Below, piece by piece: positions 55,341 through 64,000 of a stretch of DNA of 64,000 nt. How positions within the stretch are numbered: the first letter of the stretch is position 1; the number at the start of each line of letters is the position of its first letter. This DNA is from Pycnococcus provasolii (Eukaryota; Chlorophyta; Pseudoscourfieldiophyceae; Pseudoscourfieldiales; Pycnococcaceae): the NCBI GenBank assembly GCA_938743325.2, contig OW568861.1, forward strand, positions 310,001 to 374,000, written 5' to 3'. Made by a program: the position numbers and the translations under genes. The notes under the pieces are model-generated. The model saw only the letters and a list, made by a program, of their open reading frames with translations. It was not told the origin of the DNA and ran no database searches.

Positions 55341-57272
55341 TTACAATGCCGCTTCCCCAGAGAGGCGTGCTTTCTTGAACAACCTTGCCACAGGCGCCTC
55401 GGATACCTCCATCGAAGCTGCACGCGCGCGGAATGCCGTCAAATCGATACGCGTTGCGGCCCACGACGTTGGCCGCTTTCTCAGGGCTGCCACACCACTC
55501 CCCTTCGGACTGTCGAAGAGGCCAAGCGTCCAGAGCAAACCTCCGTAGCTTGGAGGCGACGAGCCGTCGAGGGCAAAGCGATCGTTCAGATTCCCAAGCC
55601 AAGCGACGGCGCGCTCGGAAGCGGAGGAGTGCAAGCTGGCGCTCCTTGTCGCCCACGGCGGGGGGTTCAGAGCCCACTGGACGATCGCCTTCCCCCAGGT
55701 CATTCGCAAATTATTATGGAGTTCTCCGGTGGCGACAAGGTGCCTTTGACAAGCGTCCCAGAAGGCGTCACCGGTCCTACCAAAGGAAAGCTCGTCAGGT
55801 ATCGTCGGTACTTCATCGCCGCCTGCTGCTGATGACAAGGGCGGAGAAACGAATGACGAGAGAGATGCTCGTTGCTCTCTATCGGCTGCGGCCAAAGCAG
55901 CTCTTGCCCATTGAGGGATAAGATGCCGCGACGCGAAAGAGACATCGTGAGGGGCGGCACGCACCGTTTCCTGCGACGGAACACTGCTCCAATCACCGCC
56001 ACATGAGTGAAAGGTAAACGCGTGCGAAAGCTCGCGCCAGGTCAAAAATTCGTTTAAGTACTTGGTTGATCGCGCTTTCGTCGCGTCAACCGCCATCGTC
56101 ATCACGTCAGCCATCCCAAAATTTACGTACGCACTCATGCGACTGGCACCTTTCCACTGTCCGTTGCCGCCGCTGATCCCGCATGGCGCATTCGGATCAT
56201 TTCGAGAGCCCGCATATCGTCCAAGACCGCCTCCCTGCACGAATTCGCGCCACCTTCCCATAGCCTTTGACTCACCACCGACAGTATGCGCGATTGCCGG
56301 CGAATTCATGTCAAGGATGGCCTCTGCATCAGCGTAGCGCTCAGCAATCCAACGTGTGCGCTCGTCTGCCGTCAGGTTGGAGAGATCGTGCCTCCATGAT
56401 GACAACGACGCAGATGGCTCCATCGGCCACGAGGAGACGTTCTCGCGTGTGGAGAGTTTCGATATGTTTGCTGGCTCAGTTCCCCACGCGTGCTGTGGTC
56501 CCTGCTCCATAGCCCGGCGCAGTGTCTCAGCTCGCACTGCCTTGGTTGCATCTGCATACTGATATGCGCGATGCGTCTTGTTCGCGGGCACGCTCGCCGC
56601 GGGCACAACGCAGCTTGTATCGACGAGAGCCATGGGCACTCCAGCTGCACGGCACGCCGTCGCGAGTTGGCAGACGAACCTCGTGTGTGGCCACATTTGA
56701 AACGACTCGTCGACGATGACTGCAGACGCACGGTTCGCGAGCGTTAAGTGCACCGCTCTCCTGTCTCCCGGCGCTTCGACGCGCAAGCTCGCACGCACGC
56801 TCGCACGCTCGGGTGGAAGTCCCGCCTGGTTTGCCGCCCTCTGTGCCGCCTCCTGAAGGTGCGCCTGCATCTCCGCCGCCCCCTCCAGCCAGAACCTAAA
56901 ACGCCTCGCAGGCATGCCACGGCTCACAGGTGCATTTGCGGGAGCGTGGGCGTCCACGCACAGCACAACGTGAAGCGGCACGCGCAGGGCTTGCGCGAGC
57001 GCGCCGGCGACGTCGAGCGCCGGGTTGGACGCCGTGCGGAGTGCGGAGCGTGGGAAGTAGAGCACGGGGCCACCACTCACTTGATTAGGTGCGGGAAGGG
57101 AGAGGGAGCAGCCCGGCGCGGGTCGTATGCGCGCGTGGCAGCCCGAGGGGAGGAGGGATAGCAAGCCGGAGGAGGAGGCGGACGCCATTGTGGCGAAGAG
57201 GGAGAGGAGAATGCGTGGCCAGGAAGACGTCCGCGTCACGGAGGGCAAGGGCAGGCTGGAGATTCGGACCAT
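55341..57272 (-). CDS. DNA photolyase family protein, class II-like
   Basis: 643 residues from an ATG. The N-terminal half is an alpha/beta photolyase domain (GGPVLYFPRSALRTASNPAL, PLHVVLCVDA, SAVIVDESFQMWPHTRFVCQ). The C-terminal FAD-binding half has TKYLNEFLTWRELSHAF, GELHNNLRMTWGKAIVQW and LNDRFALDGSSPPSYGGLLW, close to the class II CPD photolyase signatures (GxxHNxxRMxWxKK and LNDRYxLDGRDPNGYxG). An insert between the halves (about 280-390) is low-complexity. Role: light-driven repair of UV-induced pyrimidine dimers, or a photoreceptor derived from it. DDP in place of the usual GRDPNG and the non-standard helices leave the subclass open. Confidence 0.88.
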   Translation of the reverse strand: MVRISSLPLPSVTRTSSWPRILLSLFATMASASSSGLLSLLPSGCHARIRPAPGCSLSLPAPNQVSGGPVLYFPRSALRTASNPALDVAGALAQALRVPLHVVLCVDAHAPANAPVSRGMPARRFRFWLEGAAEMQAHLQEAAQRAANQAGLPPERASVRASLRVEAPGDRRAVHLTLANRASAVIVDESFQMWPHTRFVCQLATACRAAGVPMALVDTSCVVPAASVPANKTHRAYQYADATKAVRAETLRRAMEQGPQHAWGTEPANISKLSTRENVSSWPMEPSASLSSWRHDLSNLTADERTRWIAERYADAEAILDMNSPAIAHTVGGESKAMGRWREFVQGGGLGRYAGSRNDPNAPCGISGGNGQWKGASRMSAYVNFGMADVMTMAVDATKARSTKYLNEFLTWRELSHAFTFHSCGGDWSSVPSQETVRAAPHDVSFASRHLIPQWARAALAAADREQRASLSSFVSPPLSSAAGGDEVPTIPDELSFGRTGDAFWDACQRHLVATGELHNNLRMTWGKAIVQWALNPPPWATRSASLHSSASERAVAWLGNLNDRFALDGSSPPSYGGLLWTLGLFDSPKGSGVAALRKRPTSWAATRIDLTAFRARAASMEVSEAPVARLFKKARLSGEAAL

Positions 57273-57290
57273 GTAAAACCGTTCCAGTCG

Positions 57291-57315
57291 GGGTTAGGGT
57301 TTAGGTTAGGGTTAG
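57291..57315 (+). repeat. TTAGGG motifs just upstream of the photolyase start
   Basis: GGGTTAGGGTTTAGGTTAGGG lies 19 bases before the photolyase ATG on its 5' side, in the 122-base gap before the end of the next same-strand gene. Confidence 0.9.
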
Positions 57316-57394
57316 CCTGGACCCTCCCTCGCCTTTAGCCTTTAGCAGGAGCCTGCCTTTTCCAGAGGTGTTACACGCGTAAAAGAAGCGACTC

Positions 57395-58525
57395 TCAACG
57401 CGGCGCGAAGTACTCCAGCATCGTCGGAGGCTGGCCCGTGTACGTGGGAACAGGGATGCCCAACGTGCTACTAACACGCCCGCGCGTCGGCGACGCGTAC
57501 GTCGCGCTCGCAACCAGAGGAAGAGGGCCAACGTCATGTTCGCCCGACGACGATGCGGCGGCTCCGTAAGCGCGCGAGAACGTCGTCAGACAATCGTGCC
57601 GCTTAGGCGCGTGGCCCTGCGGGATCATGCTGCTACTGTGCGAGGTCGAAATGCCGTCGTACCAGCCGGTGTCCTCGAGGCTACCGTAGACCCATATGGG
57701 CGGCTCGCGAGTTGCGTTGGCGTGCGCAATAGAAATTAGGATGTCCTCGCAATTCTTCTGTTTGTCCACCATCTCGCGCAGCTCGGGAGGCGTGTGAACG
57801 TCGTCCCAGTACAGCGCCATCGTCGACGCCGAATGGAACGCAGCCTTGGTCAGCACTATCGAGTATAGGATGCCCTGAGAAAACACGGTATGCCAGTGTC
57901 GGTACGCGTACGTTCCATCGGAGAGACGCTCGTGCCAGCGCGGGTAGAAGCCAACCATCGAGTTGCGAGCGTGTCTCCACACGTGGAAGGCGTAGAGAAG
58001 ACTTCCACAGTTGACGTACACGTCGTCGTCGACGCTGAAGATGGCCTCCGTGCGAAATCCCGCGCCGTTGGGCGGCTCGCGGTACCGATTGCTAAGCAGA
58101 TTGATCTCGTGTCGGTCGTATCGTACCGCCGCATGTTTGTCATCGGCGTCGACGTCGTCCGGTGGCGTTACGTCAACCTCGCTCCACACCACGCGCACCT
58201 CGGCGACGCCCGCGCAGGTGCGGTAGTGTGCCGTCGCGCGTCTGAGCCTGTCTGGCCTCTTGAACGTGTTGATAAGGACTGTGAACTCTTCCCCGCCAGT
58301 CAACGCATGCGCAAGTGCCGGCGCCGCTAGTGTCGCCGGCGACAGGTCTCTGCTCACTATATGCGAAGTTTCGACACTCGGTGCTCGAGGTGCGGCGACG
58401 AGCATGTACAGGCACGTGCCACATAGGATGCACGTAAAGACCGCGAGAGCGGGTTTTCTTCTGCACACCGCCATGAACGACGAGAGCGAGCGCAGCACGT
58501 TCGCCTGCATGCTTCCTCCCCCCAT
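57395..58525 (-). CDS. GT64 glycosyltransferase (exostosin C-terminal type), type II membrane protein
   Basis: 377 residues from the ATG at 58525 (MGGGSMQANVLRS); another ATG in frame at 58672 would add 49 residues. A signal anchor (AVFTCILCGTCLYMLVA) follows a basic segment (AVCRRKP). The catalytic domain starts FTVLINTFKRPDRLRRA and has FSVDDDVYVNC (DDD metal and UDP site), FYPRWHERLSDGTYAYRHWH and KQKNCEDILISIAHANAT, all typical of family GT64 (EXT/EXTL2 C-terminal domain and plant relatives such as GINT1). It probably adds an N-acetylhexosamine or related sugar in the Golgi; the acceptor is unknown. Confidence 0.92.
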   Translation of the reverse strand: MGGGSMQANVLRSLSSFMAVCRRKPALAVFTCILCGTCLYMLVAAPRAPSVETSHIVSRDLSPATLAAPALAHALTGGEEFTVLINTFKRPDRLRRATAHYRTCAGVAEVRVVWSEVDVTPPDDVDADDKHAAVRYDRHEINLLSNRYREPPNGAGFRTEAIFSVDDDVYVNCGSLLYAFHVWRHARNSMVGFYPRWHERLSDGTYAYRHWHTVFSQGILYSIVLTKAAFHSASTMALYWDDVHTPPELREMVDKQKNCEDILISIAHANATREPPIWVYGSLEDTGWYDGISTSHSSSMIPQGHAPKRHDCLTTFSRAYGAAASSSGEHDVGPLPLVASATYASPTRGRVSSTLGIPVPTYTGQPPTMLEYFAPR

Positions 58526-60211
58526 GTTTCCTCCTATTGGGGTATGCGACGGGTACGCCGATGCGACGTTCAGGACGACGGATCCCGACACTTTTCCTGC
58601 TCCTGTCCCCTGACGCTGAACTTCAGACCGCGAAGCAATATGAATTCCTTTACTGGGAGTGCTGCGATGCATACAACGACAAGTAAACACCGACAAGTAA
58701 ACACGACCTGTACTGTGCTGTACTTACTGTATGTATGTACCGTATGTATGTACGTGTGTACGTGTGTGTGCTCTCTCTCTCACTCTCAAGTGAAGAACAA
58801 CCTCCTTCTCCTTCTCCTTCTCCTTCTCCCGACACAAGCAGGTGCAGATGCGGTGTGGAGATGCCCGCGGCGATGGAAGTGGAGGAGGAGATTGGGCGGA
58901 AAAGAAAAGGTCAGCCAAAGTTAGGGTTATTAGGGCTATTAGGGTTAGGGTTCTTTGGGGGAGTTGATTTTCGGTCTCTATGTGTGTGTGTGTACGGCAC
59001 CTCCTCCCTCGCGCTGACCACCTCCTCCACCGGCTCCCCCACGAGGTCTCCACGCGCGTCACTTATCGCGCCCTCCTCCATGGCTTCCATAGTCGGCTTC
59101 CACAGTCGAGGTGTGGTTCGCCGAGAAGTCCTACCTTAAAAGCAGGCAACACCGCAGCAGGCGAGAGAAAAGGGGAGGGGGGCAGGTGAGGTGCGATGCA
59201 AGGCGTCTGAAGCAAGTGATTGTCAAATGGCGAAAGTTGCTTAGCCTCCGAAGACGACGACGACGACCTTCGAAGACGGACTCGTATCCCCTAGTAAAAA
59301 CTTTTTTCCGCGGCTTTTCCTTCTCGGACCCTCCTCCCTAAACCATGCGCCATGGTGTGCCTCCATCTAAAAACTTTTTAGTACTTACTGCTCCATCACC
59401 AAGCTTTGTGATGAACCACATCACATCACCCACATCAACCTACGATAATCACGTTGGAAGAAACAGCGAGAAACACCTCAGACATCAGAGGCTCGCGACC
59501 TTTGGCATCCGCGGCCTGGTCTTCGCTCTCTCTGCTCAACAAGGTCGTGATGGGCTCTCCAACAAGGTTGTGATGGGACCAACTCTCCCACCTAGGTCGT
59601 GCGTGCTCGTCAACACACGCACACGCACTGTTCTCGAGCCTCCGAGGCATCCATCACCATCACCATCTCGCATGAGTTTCCTTCCTCCTTCTCCCTCTGC
59701 TTTTCTCTCTCCTCTCATTGAGAGCCTACTCAGTCAGTCCCCCCCTTCCCATTCCGCCTGTTCTTTCCCGACCACCATTCGACACGCGCGCTTCTCATTC
59801 TGTTCGTCTCTACGATAGAGAGTATTGTATCTGTTCATTGACGGCGCGCTGGTCATTGGCGCTTGGTGGTGTCACTGGTGTTGTCGTTGTGTTGTTGACG
59901 TGGGTGTGACTGACGTACTGACCTCGCATAGAAAAACACTGCGAGCTCGGCTCATCCTTTTTCTTCCTTCGGCTTCGGGGATTCACGTCTGTACTGTGAT
60001 TGGGGTTGACTGATTTTTTCGTCAGGCTGCAAAACGACACCACGACTCGTCGCTGAAGGATTCGCACGCATACCGCCGATAATAGCGAACTCGAGCTCAC
60101 ACGCGACTTGCGTACTAGCGTCGCATAACGTCACAGTGCAAAAAGAATCGAGAAACCTGCAACGGCGTCGACCAAGTAGGAAGGACGACTACGATTCTAC
60201 GAAAAGAAGCC
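58526..60211. promoter_or_regulatory. Long divergent gap (GT64 / BED zinc finger)
   Basis: About 1.7 kb. Contains TATG/TGTG microsatellites (58728-58790), a CTTCTC run (58803-58830), TTAGGG motifs (58919-58954) and a GT run (58978-58993). A short start MPAAMEVEEEIGRKRK at 58861 followed by GTCAGC could be a first exon of a small spliced gene, but no convincing continuation was found. Otherwise nothing is recognised. Confidence 0.5.
58919..58954 (+). repeat. TTAGGG motifs in divergent gap (GT64 / BED zinc finger)
   Basis: Five units: TTAGGGTTATTAGGGCTATTAGGGTTAGGGTT with variable spacing. Confidence 0.9.
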
Positions 60212-60457
60212 ATGGGGATCAACCACGCGAACGCGAACGGCTTGCCACCACCGCCGCCTATGCCGCCAACACCCGCGCCGGACACGGTCAACTTGCCTTG
60301 GCTCACTTGGGCCGACGTGCCATGTGAACTGCGTGAGGTACGTGGAGTGCCGCGAGAGAGGCCGCGGCCTGGTCAAACCTGGCAACTTTTGCCTGATTCC
60401 GCCTGCACACAACGAGAGATATGCTGACGACAACCCAACGACAACCACGAACACACC

Positions 60458-60513
<56 letters not shown>

Positions 60514-61892
60514 AACACACAAACTCGATACACGACACACGACACACATACAAACCGCAGGATGTTGAGTGCGCGCATGCAGAGCACGAGGCGTCAGAAA
60601 GCCCAGATGAGGGCGGTGCCGCGCTGCTTCGCGTCGTTGGCATCGTGCGCGAGCACACAGCCTCCGCGGAACATCGCACGGAGCGTGCTATGCGCCGCCT
60701 GTGTCGTGCGTTCATCGCGCTCGCTCTGCGTGCCGTCTTTCCGGAACGTCGGGCGCACAATCCGTGCTTCAAACGACATCACAACAATGCCGTCGAATGG
60801 CTCGTTCCTCCCGAGTGGTGGCCGGTACGTACCTGCGACGCGTGCGACGGATCTGGCGCCTTGAGGGGAGAGCTGCATCCATTCCGTGGAACGTTCGCGT
60901 TCGACGCGCCAATCGAGGAAGTGCACGCCCTCCTCAGCAGACTGTCGGTCGAAGTGCTACCACGCGTTCCGCACAGCGACATGCAGGTAGGGCGCTTGGC
61001 TCTGTCGCCAGCGGCGCAGCTCGTGTTGCGCGAATACGAGAAGAGCAACAACACGTCGCGTGCCCCGGCTCCCATACCGGCTGGCCGCAACGGACACGTG
61101 CCACCACCTCCTCCAGCAGCACGCCGCTCCTCCCACGGGCAGGGTGTGCCACCGCCGCCGCCGTCGCGCCCAAGGTCGAAGCCGGGCTCAGCTACAGCGG
61201 CATCCGCGGCCCGGAACACTGAACCACAACCACCGGCGGCACCGCCTGGAGCGCCGGACGTATTGCCCGACGTGAATGGCAACGGCGCGATCGCGAACGG
61301 CTTTGCTGGGACGGATGGATCCGCCGACTCAAATGGAGACGCGAGAGCGTTGGATGTGGAGGTGCCCACGGAGTTGCGAGATATCTACGAGCGGCACCGT
61401 CGCTGGTCTGCGGACAAAAAGAGCCACCCCGTCTGGGGATTCTTCCGCATGTACGAGCTATCCAAGGAGCCGGGTGCGATGAGCGTGACGTGCGTCGTGT
61501 GCGAGCAGAATGAGCGCAACTTCACGAACAAGCACCGCAAGGGCTGGGGCAACTCGAACATGAGCCGACATTGCAACCAGGCGCATCGCGAGCTTTACGA
61601 CAAGTGGTGCCAATTCCTGGAGAGCAACCTGAAGCAAGTCAGCGGGAATAGCAACGGCAACGGCAACGGAAGTGCCGCGAAAGGCGATCCGGCTGTAAAG
61701 TCGGCAGCGACATCCGCGAAAAGTCCAGGCGGCACTGCGCCTTGCGCCAACGGCAATGGCAATGGCGTCGTTCCCGCAACGAAAGGGGGTGCTTCAGCGA
61801 CAGCAACGGCGCCCGCCCCTGCAGTTGCGCCTCCTTTGGCTCCTGCGAGCGCCGACGAGCCGGCCGTAAAACGCGCGCGGGTCGATCCATGA
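60212..61892 (+). CDS. BED-type zinc-finger nuclear protein, two exons
   Basis: Exon 1 60212-60337 (42 codons), a 223-base intron 60338-60560 (GAG-GTACGT donor, ACCGCAG acceptor) with a CA microsatellite, exon 2 60561-61892; 485 residues, phase 0. Residues 1-160 are unrecognised (HNPCFKRHHNNAVEWLVPPE; C-x2-C in RTCDACDGSG). A Pro-rich disordered stretch (240-310) follows. A BED-type finger lies at about 335-395: HPVWGFFRMYEL, CVVCEQNERNF, GWGNSNMSRHCNQAH, with the C-x2-C...H-x3-H order and the aromatic start of the family. The end is Asn/Gly- and Ala/Pro-rich with a short basic VKRARVDP. BED fingers bind DNA in transcription factors and transposases; no transposase domain is present here. Confidence 0.8.
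60459..60512 (+). repeat. (CA)n microsatellite inside an intron
   Basis: About 25 CA units in the intron of the BED zinc-finger gene, ending about 50 bases before the acceptor. Confidence 0.95.
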
Positions 61893-62027
61893 TCGGATGA
61901 TATAAAACGTACAGTCTTTTGCACAGTCTTTTGCAAGGTCAACCACTTGTCACTTTTTCCAACCTGCTTTTTTCCTACCATTATTTTATTTTACATGTAT
62001 GGCTTACAGCACTTCCTTACAGAAACT

Positions 62028-62849
62028 CTACCTCGAAGTGCGCTGCACGACGTGAACGTCGGCGTGCCCCCAAGACATGCGCAAGCGTAGCTGCGCGATA
62101 GTCGTGAATGCCGCGAGGCTCGTGCCCGACGGCGCGTGGCTGAGAACTGCAAGCACTGCGCCGGGCGACATAGTCGCCGCAGCGGCGTCGTAAACGCGTT
62201 GCGCGAGCTCCTTGGGAAAGAGCGTTGCGTTGCAGACGACAAGGTCGAAGGGACTGTAGTCACGTTGTTCACCATCAACTGCGTCGCCGTGCACAAACTG
62301 AACGTCCGGTCCCTCGGCACTCGCCTCCGGTGCGCACGCGAGATGAGGGCGGTAGTGTTCCCGATACGCGTCGCTAACCAACACGCTCAGTGAAGCCAGC
62401 GACGCGACCGTCTCCACGCCAACAACGCGCTGCATGCGAGGCGTTGCAAGCGCCGCCAACACGCAAGGCCTTCCAGCGCCGGAACCCACGTCTAGCATTG
62501 CCAGCAGAGGTCGTCCAACTCCGTCGAGCGCGGTGCTTGCCACACCGATGATCTTCAGCAGGGCAGCGTCCGCCACCTCGCCGTACCCCAGGTGGAGCAC
62601 TCCACTTGCACCTTCAGCCTCCAGGCGATCCATGGCCGCGTGTGAGAGCTGCTTAAGCTTAGACAGTGGGAGGCACTCGTATAGCGCGTCCAACGCAGAG
62701 AGCGCCGCCGCGCGCGAGGGTGCGCCGCCAGCCGCAAGTCGTGCCTGCACGGATGTGCTCGGTGGCGTTGGTGTGTACGGCGGGAGTGCATCATCGTCGT
62801 CTATGTTGGCTTGGCCGCCGCGGTCGTCGTCGTCGTCAGCATCCGCCAT
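62028..62849 (-). CDS. DOT1-like SAM-dependent methyltransferase
   Basis: 273 residues from the ATG at 62849 (MADADDDDDRGG). The frame is open to an ATG at 63086, but that start would lie 12 bases from the stop of the upstream same-strand gene, so the shorter form is preferred. After an acidic start, a helical segment leads to LHLGYGEVADAALLKII. The SAM site MLDVGSGAGRPCVLAAL and the following acid VVGVE come next, then HGDAV, FDLVVCNATLFPKELAQRV. The YGE box, DxGSGxG and N-x-x-x-F resemble DOT1 histone H3 lysine-79 methyltransferases (YGE, DLGSGVG, NNFAF). Substrate is not proved; other protein methyltransferases share parts of this. Confidence 0.7.
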   Translation of the reverse strand: MADADDDDDRGGQANIDDDDALPPYTPTPPSTSVQARLAAGGAPSRAAALSALDALYECLPLSKLKQLSHAAMDRLEAEGASGVLHLGYGEVADAALLKIIGVASTALDGVGRPLLAMLDVGSGAGRPCVLAALATPRMQRVVGVETVASLASLSVLVSDAYREHYRPHLACAPEASAEGPDVQFVHGDAVDGEQRDYSPFDLVVCNATLFPKELAQRVYDAAAATMSPGAVLAVLSHAPSGTSLAAFTTIAQLRLRMSWGHADVHVVQRTSR

Positions 62850-63098
62850 CCGGACCCTCTCAGCCTGAGAGTCGTTGGATGAGGGCGCGCGCGGACTGCC
62901 GAGGGGACCGGGAGGGGCGGGGGAGGGGACAACTGCGGCACCGGGCAGGCCGGGGGTGACGTGACTGTTGGCTATGTGAATGGCGTGACCGCCGCCGTGA
63001 CAAGTTAGGTATGTAGAGTGGACCATCGCGCGAACAGCCAGGCGACGAAGACGCGCGGCGGGCGTCCGGCGTTTAGCAGGCCCCATCGACGAATCAGG

Positions 63099-64000
63099 CT
63101 AGCGGTGATCGCGCCCGAATCTCGAGAAGAACTCCGGTGCGTAGCCGTGTGCCTTGACGTGCGCCGTCGCGTTCGCGTCGCGCTCACCCTTCTCCGTGAC
63201 CTGCGTCATGCGCACCGCCGCCATCTGGCGCGCCTGCTCCGCCATAAAATCCTCCTTATCCTGCGCGTTGATTTGAAGCTGACGACGAATCGCCTCATCC
63301 TTGCGGCAACGCTCCATCTCGGCTGCCGCCTCCATCGCGCGGCGTGCCGCATTTTCCTCACGCTGGCTCGCCTGGAACGCCGCGTACTCGAACCTCTCAG
63401 CGTCGGTGTGACCCTTGTAGTGGTCTGGACGAACGCGGTGGCTCTGAAAGCTGCTCACACCCGCGCTCGGATGTTCCGTCAGGAACGCCGACGAGTTGAG
63501 CATCGCAATTTCGCTCTCGTCCGCCTCATGTTGAGCAGCCTTCCATGCTGCATCGCGCGCCGTCTTAAGTTTTGCCAGCTCCACGTTGCCGTCGCTGGCC
63601 GCCTTCGTCCGTGCCTTTGCGTCAACCTTCTCGTCACGCTCCAGCGAGACGGAGAAAGCGTCTTGCGCGGCAAGCAGTGCGGCAAAACTGAGCTCCTCGT
63701 CAACCTGAAGCTTGCTGCGGTGTCGCTTCTCGGCAACCTGCTGCTCAACCCATTGACGCTGCTGCCTCAGCTGCGCCATGCGCCGAGCGGCTGCCGTCGC
63801 GTCCTCGCCCTCGAAGACCTGTGCACTGCTGACGCCAAGCGCGGCGTCGCGCTCCGCGGCAGTAGCGTCGAGCGTGCGTAGCGGCTGCTCGAGGCGCAGA
63901 GCGTCAGGCCTGTTGATGTCATACTCACGTCGCGTATCTTTCAGCTGGTTGGCGTTTCGGAAAGCGACGTCGTTCTTGGCAAGTTCTCTCTTAAGCCTGT
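63099..64000 (-). CDS. RIB43A: RIB43A-like flagellar ribbon protein, 5' end outside the window
   Basis: The frame is open from 63099 to the right edge, so the N-terminus is cut off; about 300 residues are visible. The coiled-coil sequence carries family marks: REYDINRPDALRLEQPLRTL, SSAQVFEGED, QRQWVEQQVAEK, and the end DANATAHVKAHGYAPEFFSRFGRDHR. RIB43A lies inside axonemal doublet microtubules near the ribbon protofilaments. Its presence says the organism builds, or at least keeps genes for, motile flagella. A nearer ATG at 63779 is internal to the conserved region. Confidence 0.9.
   Translation of the reverse strand, partial: RLKRELAKNDVAFRNANQLKDTRREYDINRPDALRLEQPLRTLDATAAERDAALGVSSAQVFEGEDATAAARRMAQLRQQRQWVEQQVAEKRHRSKLQVDEELSFAALLAAQDAFSVSLERDEKVDAKARTKAASDGNVELAKLKTARDAAWKAAQHEADESEIAMLNSSAFLTEHPSAGVSSFQSHRVRPDHYKGHTDAERFEYAAFQASQREENAARRAMEAAAEMERCRKDEAIRRQLQINAQDKEDFMAEQARQMAAVRMTQVTEKGERDANATAHVKAHGYAPEFFSRFGRDHR

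Noticed and set aside
59345-59818. Plus-strand 157-codon frame in the GT64/BED gap
   Set aside because: Ser/Pro-rich without domain features; looks like chance.
60324-60560. Unspliced reading through the CA repeat into the BED protein
   Set aside because: Gives a poly-Thr-His stretch. The ATG at 60212 with a GTACGT donor and CGCAG acceptor gives a better gene.

Overview
The window reads as nuclear DNA of a unicellular, flagellated alga of the green lineage. It is GC-rich and compact, and introns are rare. The plastid and green-lineage markers are a TGD1-type lipid-importer permease, a CGL160-like thylakoid protein and a Kip-related (plant-type) CDK inhibitor. The flagellar marker is a RIB43A ribbon protein at the right edge, with an IQ-motif protein as a weaker one. 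Four genes have recognisable GT...AG introns (84-223 bp), most with a CTAAC-like branch site. The species cannot be named from the sequence.

Layout. 1-6.7 kb: a giant coiled-coil protein with a dehydrogenase-like head, then the 3' end of an unknown minus-strand gene whose open frame runs into a retroelement. 6.7-18.3 kb: one large Ty3/Gypsy-type LTR retroelement that looks whole and young. It carries a Gag-protease frame with a RanBP2-type zinc finger and a Pol frame ending in a PHD finger and a methyltransferase-like domain. 18.6-33 kb: PEP-mutase family enzyme, small F-box-like protein, membrane JmjC protein, double cyclic-nucleotide-gated channel (with a 5' exon reconstructed here), CGL160-like protein, non-canonical poly(A)/U polymerase and a single-pass membrane protein. 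33-47 kb: IQ protein, a protein with HxGR repeats, AP endonuclease, an unknown protein, TAF8, the CDK inhibitor (two exons) and nucleolin (two exons). 47-64 kb: double sialyltransferase, TGD1, MIF-like protein, MsrB, class 3 lipase, photolyase, GT64 glycosyltransferase, BED zinc-finger protein (two exons), DOT1-like methyltransferase and RIB43A (cut by the window end).

Genes mostly alternate strand. Convergent pairs are often separated by only tens of bases, while divergent pairs share 0.2-1.7 kb upstream regions. Short arrays of the telomere-type motif TTAGGG/CCCTAA occur in seven of eight divergent gaps and in none of the ten convergent gaps. This looks like a promoter-associated feature rather than random telomere debris. 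The genes share no single pathway. Themes are plastid maintenance (TGD1, CGL160, perhaps MsrB, MIF and the PEP-mutase protein), flagella (RIB43A, perhaps the IQ protein), glycosylation (GT29, GT64) and nuclear functions (TAF8, nucleolin, DOT1-like, AP endonuclease, photolyase).

Where an open frame began at a non-ATG codon, the start was moved to the first plausible ATG, and this is stated in the entry.
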